Part shown: in pieces, positions 11,275 through 22,634 of the stretch | Position numbering within the stretch: the first letter of the stretch is position 1 | Layout: each line of letters opens with the position of its first letter | NCBI GenBank assembly: GCA_958510825.1 | Contig: OY294047.1 | Coordinates: 3,534,001 to 3,598,000 of the forward strand | Reading direction: 5' to 3' | Source of the DNA: Brachypterus glaber | Lineage: Eukaryota > Arthropoda > Insecta > Coleoptera > Kateretidae | Length of the DNA stretch: 64,000 nucleotides | Notes under the pieces: model-generated | The model's input: only the letters and a program-made list of their open reading frames with translations | Databases searched by the model: none | What the model was told of the DNA's origin: nothing | Program-made: the position numbers and the translations under genes

Positions 11275-11349
11275 GCCATTACCGGCCCGTTATCGGCTTG
11301 CCATTACCGGCCCGTTATCGGCATGCCATTACCGGCCAGTTATCGGCTT
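11275..11349 (+). repeat. 25-bp tandem repeat, three units
   Basis: Three consecutive units of GCCATTACCGGCCCGTTATC plus GGCTT or GGCAT, with one substitution in the last. A subterminal array of the CCCAGCAAAC-ended element. Confidence 0.85.
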
Positions 11350-11462
11350 GTGCGACACTTCCATTACCGGGCCGGTAATGGCGTGTCGTCAACGGACCGA
11401 TGACTCTTTATCGGCTTACGGCATTGTGCCGTTGCCGGCCCATTGCTGGTGTGTTTGCTGGG

Positions 11463-11796
11463 TTTTGAAAATGGCTAAAAAATTGGTTTTTATTTAATAA
11501 CTCAACGTGTTTGATGACACTGGAAGTATTCTCGGCTGGTAGGTACAAGACTAAAAGGACTACTTTTAATTTAAATATTTTTTAATCCTAGCTTTAGAAA
11601 ATGCTATTTTCTAAACTATTTATCAAACTTAAAAAAACTATACCGATTGTGTAAATACTGGGTAGGCATGTTAAGTTCTTAAATTAAAGCAAAGGAACCA
11701 AAATTTAATGCCAAATTGTCAAATACGCATCTTGTATAGAGGACCTATGTTTATTTTTAAATATCAATATTTACCCTTTAACAAGAATAGTTTTTC
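11463..11796 (+). repeat. Old degenerate block, unit 3 of 3
   Basis: Diverged copy of 6961-7514: CAACGTGTTTGATGACACTG, GTACAAGACTAAAAGGACT, CTTTAGAAAATGCTATTTTC, then a TTTAATGCCAAATTGTCAA tail that matches the TTTAATGCCTAATTATCAA of unit 1. Confidence 0.6.
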
Positions 11797-12210
11797 AATG
11801 GAGGTCTCTTCAACTAGAATTATGAAACAAACGACGTCTACCCTATCTCTATCTCATTTGTGCTACACTTTCCAGCCAACCAAATAAATACTGTATTTGT
11901 GTTTCATACAACAAATACAGTATTTATTTGGTTGGCCGGAAAGTGTAGCACTGAGCGGCACGAACAAACATAGCTAATGTGAATCTGTAGAATAAGATAA
12001 TTCTACTAAAGTTTAGATGGCGCAAGTAATTTCTTTAATAAAAATAATAGTTACACTTTTCGCCCGGCCAAGTAAATATTGTATTTGTTCAACAAAGAAC
12101 AAATACAGAATTTGTTTGGTTGGGTTGGGTGGAAGTGGGAGTGTATATATGTCTATCCTTTTCGGGTAGAACTTTTGTCCCTGTCTAATCTAACGGGAAA
12201 AATCGCCATT
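11797..12210 (+). mobile_element. Double-hairpin MITE, copy 3
   Basis: Full-length, with both hairpins intact; the first has uninterrupted AATAAATACTGTATTTGT arms. Confidence 0.88.
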
Positions 12211-12498
12211 GAAACAACAGGGGTGCATACAAAAAATTAGAAATTTTTTCTTGCAATACCCTAATGTATAGCCATTATGTATCCTAAAAAAAATAACTGT
12301 ACATTTAGTTTCACTTCTGTATTGTAGAGCCTACATCTATTATAAGTGGATTAATTAGTTTCTTAAACTTAGCGAGCTTCTGCTGTATCTACTCTTGACA
12401 TTTTTAAACTAATTAAATATTCTAAATGTTTCTACATATGCGCTAGTATTTTAAATCACATAAGATCGATTTTGAAGTAATATACTTTTATTAGCTTT

Positions 12499-12810
12499 TT
12501 TCTATTTTGCGACTCTTATAAGCTCATAATCAAACGCATTTTGCGTGTTCTTATAGGCCCATAAGAGGTCTGTACTTTTTGTTCTTTTGGGTTGGCAACA
12601 GACCTGGCCTATCGCTTGACGTTTTCCGTGCAAATGTCAATCTCGCTTTAAAGTTGAATTTTCTACAAAATTTTGCGTTTAGGTTATTTTTACCATGTTA
12701 AAATTGTGGCTTGGTTAATTGCAGTAAAAAAGAGAAGAGATGACTATAAAATATATCAAAATATCATTTGTTCTTGGAATTTTAAGCATGGTGTAAAGTT
12801 AATGCTATAG
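12499..12810 (-). mobile_element. TTTTTTCTATTTTGC-ended repeat, copy 2
   Basis: Inverted, diverged copy of 3491-3873. Shared words include TTCTTATAGGCCCATAAGAG, GTTATTTTTACCATGTTAAA and GACTATAAAATATATCAAAA. Its far end is decayed. Confidence 0.7.
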
Positions 12811-13143
12811 CATTTTAGTGCTGTGAAAAGTACAATAACAACAATAAACAATGAAACGTTGCAAGCACCCTGTCAAAACATCGTCACTATTGTACACTAG
12901 AGCCATCTAGTTTGCAAATTTCAAACTGGGTGTTTTGTTTGATTTTAAATTCTGTATCTTTAAAACATTATATTCTAGCAAAAAACTGTATATAACATTT
13001 TTTATAGGGCTTAAAAAGAGCTTTTATTTAAAATATAATTTTTTGAAATCGGGTTATAAATATGTGAGATATGCTAAAAAAACCTTTTACTGCTTTAAAC
13101 GCCAATATTTCGAAAACAATGCGTTTTAGGAAAACGTTATTTA

Positions 13144-14105
13144 AGGTGGTTGCAGGTATTATGGCCATGTATTTATTATGGCCAATTTGCCATATTTCAA
13201 AAAGTAAGAATGAAAAAATTTTACAATATTTTAAGTTAGTGTTTGTAACAAGATTCCTAGGGCAAGGGCTAGATCGCGCCACTATTAATGTTTTTAATTC
13301 TGCAACGATTTTAGTGATTTTCTTTTCGTTGGAAAACGTTTATATAAAAATTTTAATATTTTGAAAATTCATAACATTTGATTACGGTAAGTACTTTAAA
13401 TTTTATTTATATTTTATTATAGCAAAACGTCCTATTTAACAGTTGGTCTATATAGAATTTCAGTCAGTAACCGTAACTTTAACAAAAATTTAGGAAATGT
13501 TCTACATTACAATGTAGAGTATTATGGCCAGTTTGTGTGTATAGTAATATGGCCATGGCAATAAGCATGCAGGCATAGATGTTACGTTTATTTACATAAA
13601 TATTGTGTTAGAATAACAGAAAATTACAAAGGACCATTTTTATTCAGATTGTGAATAATTAAAAAAAAAAATAGCTAGTATAAAATATTTATCAAGTATG
13701 TTTTACTTTACCTAAAGCCATTAATTGTTTATTTTTATTTTATGAGGTGTATAGTTTTTATTTAACCTTTCATTTTTTTTATTTTATATAATAAAAGGCA
13801 ATAAAAAAAAGAATAATATTTATATATTATATACTTGATAATAATAATAATATATTGATAATATTTAGAAAAATATGATTTATTTTGTATGTGGCCATAT
13901 TACCAGCACCGTGTTGGTAATATGACACATTTTTTTAAATGGCCTATAAATTTTTATTTTTTTAACTTTTTTCATGTTTTTCTTTAATAACTTAAGCATA
14001 AATAAGTAATCTGGGCTCTATAAGTATTATTTTGTTTTGAAGTTATCTCCTTTAATTTTTATCAGCAATTATACGTTAGCATGGGCATAATACCTGCACT
14101 TACCT
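13144..14105. mobile_element. 962-bp TA-target element, TIR AGGTGGTTGCAGGTATTATG
   Basis: Ends AGGTGGTTGCAGGTATTATG and CATAATACCTGCACTTACCT are imperfect inverted repeats. TA at 13142-13143 is repeated at 14106-14107. Both uninterrupted host copies (near 30254 and 44027) read straight through with a single TA. The interior is AT-rich and rich in TATGGCC words, with no transposase. Confidence 0.88.
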
Positions 14106-14345
14106 TATAACATTTTATGACCAATTTAAAATTATCTTTTATATAAGTACTAAATTAACCAAATACAATAATAATTGCCTTAATTATAAACAAAAAACGC
14201 TAAAAATAGGAGTTTTGCCCTATTTTTACCCCCTTACCCCCAATCGTTTACCCCCAAAATCTAATCAGCTCTTCGCAATACGATAAGAAACAATATGCAA
14301 AAAACCGCAAGTCGATGTAGAAATGGAGTTAGAGAGTTTACACCC

Positions 14346-14355
14346 AGACAGACAA

Positions 14356-14397
<42 letters not shown>

Positions 14398-14400
14398 GAA
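14346..14400 (+). repeat. GACAGACA tetranucleotide microsatellite
   Basis: A (GACA)n-type tract with occasional GACAAACA units, part of the GAAACGTTGCAAGC repeat; equivalent tracts lie at about 29987-30015 and 43770-43787. Confidence 0.9.
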
Positions 14401-14795
14401 CGCAAAAAATTTTTTTACTGATTTCGACTCAGAATGGTCTAAATTTAGAAACGTCGAGAAATGTGAAAAAAAACGTGGTCAAAGATTTTGACTTTTCGGC
14501 GAAGATTTCAATACATCGGCACTCTTAGCACTAAGTGCCGATGTAATAACAATTTACATGTCAAATCAAGATGTATTTCAAAATAAATAAAGTCAGACGT
14601 ATACCATATATAAATAAGTTACGTCCGAATAATTACGTGACTTGTTCAGCCAATAAGAATACAGGACGTACACTTAGCTTCCTATACGTCGGACGTATAA
14701 ATAGACTGTTTGTAAAATATATTACCTATACACTAAAAAAAGTAAAATTGCCACTTATCATTACCGTAATTTTGATTTTACCTATTGGACTTTTA

Positions 14796-16660
14796 GGGGC
14801 TGTCCATATATTACGTAACGCAATTTTTCAAAAAATTGACCCCCCTCCCCCCTGTGTAACAAACTGTCACATTTACCAACACCCCCCCCCCCCCTGTGTA
14901 ACGCGTAACAATATAAAATTTTTGTTTCGCAATAAATTTAACTGTATTCTCACTATTGATTCGTTATTCTCGACAAAACCAACATGAACCTAAAATATAG
15001 TATAACATAACCTTAAAAAAGATTTACACGAAAAAATCCCCCAAACTTTAAAAAAATATTCATAATCAATATCACACAGGGAAAAAATACTAGGTACCTC
15101 TTTTTACACTGAGTGTCACATATAACACGTATATTGTTTATGCACAGGTACACAAAATAGTACACACATTGGTGTTCTGTGAGTACACATTCCGCGCGAA
15201 AATGTATCATCGCCGATGATTCATTGGCAAGATCACGCAAGAACAGGGCCGTAAGATTTTTTTTTAATATCAATGTCAACAGTTTTTTACTGATTACAAT
15301 ATTATTTAAATATGCATAGTTTCGTCAATTTTTGTGTGAAAAAGGGAATTATAGGCCACTAAATAGTTATTTATGTTAAAATAAAAATACATCTGGCAAG
15401 CTTAGGAAATAAACATTAAATTTATTAAATTCCGTTACGTAACGTTTACCTAGACCGCCCCCCTCCCCCCTGTCACAAACTGTAACAATTTCTCCCCTGA
15501 TAACACACTTCATCCTAAGAAGGTTTTTTAATCGTTCCCTTGAAAAGGTTCTTAGCATAATGCTGTAAACATGCTAAGCATGTTCTTAAAAGGTGCACTG
15601 CTGTAGTAACATAAGTGCTTCTACTCTAAACATTCTTAGCATGATTAGAGTATTTTGCTAAGGATAATCCCAAAACATATTCTTAAAATATTCTAATGGG
15701 TATGTTTTTAGAATAATGCTATAGTGCACATGCTAAGCATGATTAGAGTATTTTGCTAAGAATATTCCCAAATACATATTCTTAAAATATGTTAATGGGA
15801 ATGTTTTTGGAATAGTAATATGGCGTCTATATTATTTTAATTTTATAAGGTTAGAATTACAAATATTCTTAAAATTATTGTTAATAACATAAGTTTTACC
15901 CTTAAGTAGTAGAAATGGATGTATTTTTAGACATAAAGTGATTTTATATAGTTTTAGACAAAAAATTAAAATTATTATTTTTTGAAATGATAATTATTTG
16001 CTATTTTTTTTCTCTAAACATTGGATTTTTGTGTGGCGCATGATTTTCATGTCTGGTAGAAAGTTTGCTTTCACAGTAAAATTGCATATCGCATATGAAT
16101 CTTACCTGATGGATGCTATATCTAAAGATTTTTATATACTTTAATTATTAGGTTTATCACAAAGACCTAAAAATTTTCGCCATGTCCAAATTTATGATAT
16201 CATTCCATAAAAAGGATCGAGTATCATAAAATATATTTGAAAGAAAAAGAAAAACTACATTAATGTAGAAATCTGAAACGCCTACCTACTTTGTTTGCGC
16301 ATGCGCAATATTCAATATTATTACTTAAATGCATCAAATAAGAATATTTTAAGAAGCATGCCAAGAATATTCTTAAAAGTACATGTACCTACTTCTAAGA
16401 ACATTCTTAACATGCTTCTTAAAACATTCTTATTTGATACAGAAGCTTATAAGAAGCTTCTTAGGAACTCCCAGCATGATTAAAACGGTATCCTTTGCAT
16501 TTCTTTAATCGTTCTTAGAATATCCTGAGCAAAATAGATATGCTTCTAAGAAGCATGCTGTCCTTCCTGCTATTTATTTTAAGAATCTTCTTAGAAGGCT
16601 TTTGTGCTATCAGGGTCTGACCTCCCCCCTAGGCACGTTACGTAATATATGGACAGCCCC
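14796..16660 (+). mobile_element. PIF/Harbinger-like MITE, copy 1 (interrupted)
   Basis: Ends GGGGCTGTCCATATATTACG and its inverse, with TTA on both sides (14793-14795, 16661-16663). A 3-bp TTA/TWA duplication is the PIF/Harbinger signature. The interior contains poly-C tracts, CACACTGAGTGTCACA-like blocks and a CATCGCCGATGATTCAT hairpin, shared with 35174-35901 and 38895-39432. No transposase is seen. A second element occupies 15495-16615. Confidence 0.85.
15495..16615. mobile_element. 1.1-kb element with TIR CCCTGATARCACA, nested
   Basis: Ends are CCCTGATAACACA and TGTGCTATCAGGG. Comparison with the uninterrupted Harbinger-like copies restores AACAATTTCTCTGA if a 2-bp TC is the target duplication. 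The interior is full of CTTAGAAG / CTTCTTAG and GCATGCTTC words and a diverged 98-bp direct repeat starting at 15640 and 15738. No coding evidence. Confidence 0.78.
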
Positions 16661-16663
16661 TTA

Positions 16664-17167
16664 CTTGTATCGGTGTTGTGATTTTACTAAAATTTGTAAA
16701 ATTCCGATAGGAATGACTGGCAGTTTCGTCTTCTTCAAAATATATGGTAATATAATCGTTCAAAAAAAGAAAAAAAAGTTAAGCCCTTCATTATTTTTTT
16801 AATTTGCCTCATTAAACTAAATCTAGTGTATGTACAAATTCTACTTCATTCAGTTGCTAAAAAAGTTTGAGAAACTTTTCAAAAAATTAGAACTTTTTAA
16901 GAAGAATCTAAAGACATGAAAATGAACACATTCAATTAAGGAATTACACGAAAAGCTACAAAAAGTATAGATTTGAAAAGATAAAAGTTTGTGTTCTGTT
17001 ATTTTGTATTGTTTTCACTGTTTGATATAGAATTAGTCTTTTTTCCACTCATCAAGATCTAGATCAGTATTTATTACCTTTTTTACACCCGAATAAACAT
17101 CCAATAAAAAGAAAAGAAGATAGAAATATCACGTTAGAATAACGTGTTCAAAATCATATATCTCTTG
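16664..17167. other. AT-rich intergenic, nothing recognised
   Basis: No shared repeat and no ORF of note. An ACGTTAGAATAACGT word at about 17133-17148 resembles the AACGTTAG words of the 33115-34006 element. Confidence 0.5.
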
Positions 17168-17582
17168 AATGGCGATTTCTCCGGTTAGATTAGACAGGGA
17201 CAAAAGTCCAAACCCAAAAAGGATAGTAGACATACATACACTCCCACTTCCACCCAACCAAACAAATTCTGTATTTGTTCTTTGTTGAACAAATACAATA
17301 TTTACTTGGCCGGGCGAAAAGTGTATCTATATTATTTTTATTAAAGAAATTGCTGGCGCCATCTAAATTTTAGTAAAATTATCTTATTCTACAGATTCAC
17401 ATTAGCTATGTTCGTTCGTGCCGCTCAGTGCTACACTTTCCGGCCAACCAAATAAATACTGTATTTGTTGTATGAAAAACAAATACAGTATTTATTTGGT
17501 TGGATGGAAAGTGTAGCACAAATGAGATAGAGATAGGGTAGACGTCTTTTGTTTCATAATTCTAGTTTTAGAGAACTCCATT
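17168..17582 (-). mobile_element. Double-hairpin MITE, copy 4
   Basis: Inverted full-length copy. Reading this strand it starts AATGGCGATTTCTCC and ends CTCCATT. Confidence 0.88.
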
Positions 17583-19972
17583 AATAGCTATTAACTATAG
17601 TTATTTATGGTATGAAAAAGGAAACTAGGATTTTTCTAATGAGAAAATTAACCCACAAGGCTGGAAGGGGAGTGTGTTAATTTTAGAAAGAGCAATATTA
17701 TAATATCAGATCCTAATAGGATCATAGGATCATTCTATGACAGGATTTCATAGAAAATTTCTTGCCATTACTCCTTCCACATATCTGCTCTTGTTCAGCG
17801 AAAGTAATTTTTCACAGGCATAGAAAATATATACAAATCGTCAAACTAGCAGGCTAACTATAGTTAGTTAGTTACTATATATAGTCGCTAGGTACCTATA
17901 CATGTATTTGAAATTTGAAAAATATCCATTTTTATTTTATGCCAAAATCATCCTAGAAATAAATAATATGTATACGGACGATTGTGGCAAAACAAATTGA
18001 TATAGAACAAGATAATACTACGGCGACGATTTGTATGCAAGATTTTTTTTTCTATTGCGCTTTTTTAGCGATTTTGAAAAATTCTAAACTGCTGTATTAT
18101 ATTCTTCTAGCGCGTAAACGCGCTGTGGACATACTATTTATTTAAAAATAGAGAAAAAAAAATAGAAAACAATATGTTTAAAAAGTTTTATCTTTTTCAA
18201 AACTTTCTTTTAGCTAGAATCAACACAAAGGAACGTATACATCGTGCTTGATTTAAAATTTAAATCGCCGCGCGCCGAAACAGTTTACTGCTATTTTGCC
18301 TCGCCTGTTGTCCAATTATATAAAACTTTAAACCAAAGACAAAGTTGCCACAGACTAAACTTTAGTGACTGAAGAATGAATAGTTAGGGAAATATAGTAG
18401 CTAGTATTTGAATAGTTTACAAGTATGGGCAATTCCAACCAACCATCACAAGGATTTACCTAACAACTTAAGTGTAATTTTGTCAGGATATTTTGTCAGG
18501 ATAGAAATTTTTAATTTTAAACAAAAGTATAAAAATAATAATTTATTATTTCATCAATTTATTTTCTAATTATCACAGAGTCATATTGGTAGACTGATAG
18601 TTTCGGGCTGCTAGGCCTCTTCAATGCCAAGAATCTCTGTACGCTGATTAAGAAAACAGTTGTTGACTTTATACAAAAAGTCCAAACTAGGTATACATCA
18701 ATCTAATGACTTTACTTCTTTCGCGATCACCCATTAAAATTTCGGAGTTCGAAAAAGTCCGAAATTCGGACCCTATTTCAAATACACCGTGTATACAAAT
18801 TTTAACAAACCAGCTATTTTGCATTTTTTCATCCATTTCCAGATAAGCCAGAAGTTTAGCATCTTTATAAAGAAACACATGCAAAGCGATAAAAAGGAAT
18901 ATTTGCCTTATCTTGTAAATTTTAAAGTCCAAAACAATTTACAATAAATGTCTAAAAGTTTGCCTTAAATTATGTATCATTATAAAGCCAATATGATAAC
19001 AATTATTTTTTTTTACAAAATATCTGTTAACCGCTGGGGTGTTTTATCGAAGAACCTTTGTGACGGGAGGCAAAAGGGACTTACTTGTATTGTTCCAGGT
19101 GTCTTCTTGTACTTGGGCCCAAGATGATGTTTCCTCGGAGAAATGGCGTAAGCCCTATGTGCACTCGTTCTACTCGAAATGTTATTTATTCGATGTATTT
19201 TCCATAGCGTGATTCATTACGAATAACTATTGTTATTTTTGTTCTTTGGAAGCGATAGTGGCGTGAGTATCGCGCCCCCTGACGAACTTAACGTAAAAAG
19301 TCCGTACAGTGCTGTTTTACGAACTCATTGAATTACACTGAAATATCACCTGAAGCCAGGTAGTAAGACATGTAGTACGTCATGCGCATGAAACCTTATA
19401 TTTGTCCGCATAAGGGACTTATCAAAATCTACTATATACAGGATGAAAACTAAACAATATCATTTAAAATTAAGGATTTGAGTTAAATTCTTGTGATGTT
19501 TATTCAGAATAAGTTATTCTTGGATTTACCCTTACATGAACACGTAATAGAGCCATTTCCCCTCGGTCTAATGTGCATAAAGAAGCTTTAAATCAGTCAG
19601 GAAATGGTAAGTAACCAAGAAAACGGGTATTCGCTTGGGGGCCTTATTTAACAACAGGATCTAGTGTTGCATGTACATTTTAAATTAAGTTCTGCTCGTT
19701 ACTGAGCACACCAGATAACCTCCTTGAGTACTAAAAAAAGTATTTTTCTGGAATTACGTAAACTGAACAGTACTGTCCAGTGGTATAGGTACTTGTAAAA
19801 ACAGGGGGTTGGAAAACCTATTATAGTTAATATTGCTTATAATAAGCCCGTGGTCTACAGAAGGTAGTAAACAATGGGTATTTGGCCTGAGTGCAGGTGT
19901 ATTATCCCTCTTCAATGTAACCAATGTCTTAATTTTAACTATAATCAGATCGGACTGGGCAGGCTTGAAGAA
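17583..19972. other. Long unexplained intergenic stretch
   Basis: Contains a TATATAAAAC TATA-like box at about 18318-18327 with no supported gene after it, and a GC-richer patch at about 19025-19330. On the minus strand the patch has a donor-like ACAA|GTAAGT (19088-19079 read backwards) after some 43 open codons, but no family resemblance. Other short ORFs look like chance. Confidence 0.45.
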
Positions 19973-20107
19973 AAAATAGTATGTTTCACTCAGAAAAAAA
20001 GTGCTTTTTTTACTCTTCTGTAGTTTCCGGACTGCGCGTCGTCCGTAAATTCTACAGACTAGTAAATAAAAACTTCACTTTTCCTCACTAAAACAATATA
20101 CTATTTT
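19973..20107 (+). repeat. Foldback repeat with AAATAGTATGTTT end, copy 1
   Basis: Imperfect hairpin: AAAAGTGCTTTTTTTACTC and CTGTAGTTTCCGGAC face GTCCGTAAATTCTACAG and CACTTTTCCTC. A second copy lies inverted at 30849-30987. Confidence 0.7.
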
Positions 20108-20117
20108 CTGTGTTCTA

Positions 20118-20542
20118 CACGGAAAAAAAAAATTATAGCTAGGAGCGCTATAACACACATACCAAGCAAATTATAATCGCTTATTATATAAATACAAGGC
20201 TTTCTCTTACAATTATGGCAGTCAGTGTAAAAATTTATATGAAATACTTTAATTGTTTAGTGAATAATAAAATATAACAAATAGTATGGCATTTATAGCT
20301 TAAAAAGATTTAATTATTGTCCGTGCTAATAATTTTTATAATATAATAAAATTTCTGTAAATTTATAATAGTGCCTGTAATAAATATAATCGTGTCTGTA
20401 ATATATATAATCGTTTCCAATTTATTTTTAACATTATTAGTTATTGTGTCCCTTATAATCTATAGCTTAAATCACTATAATTTGCCACTGTTACCAAATA
20501 TCTTATAATGTATAGCGCAGAGCCCACTAATTTCTTTCCGTG
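20118..20542 (+). mobile_element. CACGGAAA-ended TA-target MITE, copy 1
   Basis: A 425-bp element flanked by TA on both sides with short inverted ends CACGGAAA / TTTCCGTG. It is nearly identical over its whole length to 45068-45492. A/T-rich, non-coding. Confidence 0.88.
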
Positions 20543-20651
20543 TATGTCAAAAATAATGCTCTTAAATTTTAAAAAGTTATTAAAAGATGCAAGACTCTTA
20601 AGCAGTTAATTTTTTATTTGTTAAATATAAAAAATTCATGAATATAAGCAG

Positions 20652-21055
20652 AATGGCGATTTCTCCCGTTAGATTAGACAGGAACAAAAGTTCTACCCAA
20701 AAAGGATAGAAGACATACATACACTCCCACTTCCACCCAACAAAACAAATTCTGTATTTGTTGTTTGTTGAACAAATACAATATTTACTTGGCCGGGCAA
20801 AAAGTGTAACTATATTATTTTTATTAATGAAATTACTGGCGCCATCTAAATTTTAGTAGAATTATCTTATTTTACAGATTCACATTAGCTATGTTCATTC
20901 GTGCCGCTCAGTGCTACATTTTCCGGCCAACCAAATAAATACTGTATTTGTTGTATGAAAAACAAATACAGTATTTATTTGGTTGGCTTGAAAGTGTAGC
21001 ACAAATGAGATAGAGATAGGGTAGACGTCTTTTGTTTCATAATTCTAGCTCCATT
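20652..21055 (-). mobile_element. Double-hairpin MITE, copy 5
   Basis: Inverted copy with both hairpins; starts AATGGCGATTTCTCC, ends CTAGCTCCATT, with a short deletion near the right end relative to the other copies. Confidence 0.88.
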
Positions 21056-21920
21056 GCTTATCAATAAATAAACCAAGATGAAAATTACCGCTTTTCACTA
21101 AAGCGCGTGGACTGTAAATGAAAAATTAAGAAACTATTCTTCGAGGACAAAATAATGAAATATCTCTAACCTAGTTTTTGTGTTCTTATCTGCTCTTCAA
21201 GCCTGAGTTGATTTGGGTAATAAAATTCACTAGATTTCGTTCAGTGATGATGGATCACGGTGTCTCGGAATGAAGATTTAGTTCAATTTTCGAATAACCC
21301 GAAATAACCAAATAAGCCAGAATAACCCAAATATTATTTCATAGTTCTATTCTACAAAAAATTGAAATCATTTTACGAAAATTTTGAAAAAGAATCTATG
21401 GGACAGTTTTTTTTATTTAAATTTAATTGAACAAAATATTTTGTTAAATATCTCGATTTTAGCCCACCCTACACACCCTTATGCAATTATATACTCTAAA
21501 CTAATAATCTCGAGCCCGGGGAGTTGCGAGTTATGAGTCATCTTTTGTCGTCTTTTTATCTTTTGTTATAGATACACTGGCGTTGCGTTGTTGTAAAGTG
21601 GGGATACGCGTCTTGTGGTCACTTCTAATCAGTGCTGAATTTATGCTACGCCCATGAACAAAAGAATAGCTCGCTTAACCCTGATGTATGACAATAAAAG
21701 AATTAAATCATAATAAAAATAGTTTTTTTGCTCTCCTGAAAAATACAGTTTTTAGACATACGAACTTTTGCACTTCTGTTTACGAAATAATTATTATTTT
21801 TATTAATTATCTATATTATAATTTATAATTAATAATAATAATAATAATACCAAAATGGATTCCCAATAGTTAAATTGATAATTTAGAGCTTTATATTGAA
21901 TTTTAAGTAACGAATAATGT
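21056..21920. other. Intergenic, nothing recognised
   Basis: AT-rich with an AATAATAATAATAAT tract near 21833-21848. No gene or matched repeat. Confidence 0.55.
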
Positions 21921-21928
21921 TTGTCAAC

Positions 21929-22169
21929 CAACGAACTAATAACTCTTCTCTCTAGAATAGGCATTTCATTTGTAAAAACAAACAAAAACGTAGGCAACAT
22001 ATACATTTGTCTGTCTTACTCGCACAGCTTTGTTCTAACAGAGACAACGGTAACTGTTATTGTTCAGGCCTGAATATACCTACTATTTGTTTACAAACAA
22101 TCCGAGATGTTGGCGATACTTTATATTAACGGTATGCGTATTTTAGAGAGAAGAGTTATTAGTTCGTTG
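21929..22169 (+). mobile_element. hAT-like MITE, copy 1, 8-bp duplication TTGTCAAC
   Basis: A 241-bp element with inverted ends CAACGAACTAATAACTCTTC and its inverse. TTGTCAAC at 21921-21928 is repeated exactly at 22170-22177. An 8-bp target duplication is characteristic of hAT transposons. A second copy lies inverted at 59748-60000. Confidence 0.88.
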
Positions 22170-22177
22170 TTGTCAAC

Positions 22178-22634
22178 ACATATTATTTACCAACAAATAA
22201 ATTACTCTGTAATTTATATGCAAATCTAGGTATTAAATTAAAATAAATTTATATTAAATCATTTTTAAGGATAAACAGATTTTTAGAAAATATATTTATA
22301 TAGGTTATTTTTTAAATATTAAATTTATTAACGTTTAATAACGGAAGATCCATTCATTATCCAAAAACGCAAAGCGTGATTAAAAGCTTTATTACGCTGT
22401 ATCACGATATATTTTTTGGGATTTTATCAACAGTATATGATCTATATTAGCGCAATAAAACAGACAATATGAATTATCTATTTTATTTATTTTTTATTTA
22501 TTTAACTTCCTTTTATTTACTTATCTTCTTTTATAATAACATTTTATTATTAATTGAATTTTATAAAATATGATCGAAGTGAATTAATAAAAAGATTCAT
22601 AATTGTGGATAATAATAAAAACTGTTCGCAAAAA
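22178..22634. other. AT-rich intergenic, nothing recognised
   Basis: Very A/T-rich, with only TTTATTTATTTT-like low-complexity sequence. Confidence 0.5.

Larger units (their letters stand above)
10160..11462. mobile_element. CCCAGCAAAC-ended element with a CCGG-rich array
   Basis: Inverted ends are CCCAGCAAACCACC (10160) and GGTGTGTTTGCTGGG (to 11462). The subterminal zones on both sides are rich in ATTACCGGCCCGTTATCGGC-type words, unusually GC-rich for the window. A double-hairpin MITE is nested at 10530-10940. No transposase is seen, so it is non-autonomous. Confidence 0.7.
12851..14540 (+). mobile_element. GAAACGTTGCAAGC repeat with GACAGACA tract, copy 1 (interrupted)
   Basis: Matches 29881-30528 and 43766-44313 (both inverted): GAAACGTTGCAAGC, TTATATTCTAGCAAAAAACT, CCTTTTACTGCTTTAAACGC, then after the interruption GCAATATGCAAAAAACCGCA-type sequence and a GACAGACA microsatellite. 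A 962-bp element sits inside at 13144-14105. Several frames are open for 60-100 codons by chance and the copies do not preserve them. Confidence 0.8.

Noticed and set aside
12935..13364. ORFs of 64-97 codons, some recurring at 44035 and 30104
   Set aside because: They recur because they lie in the GAAACGTTGCAAGC repeat; both strands are open and the copies do not preserve frame.
18310..18380. TATA-like TATATAAAAC with downstream purine start
   Set aside because: TATA words are frequent in this AT-rich DNA, and no transcript or coding exon could be attached to it.
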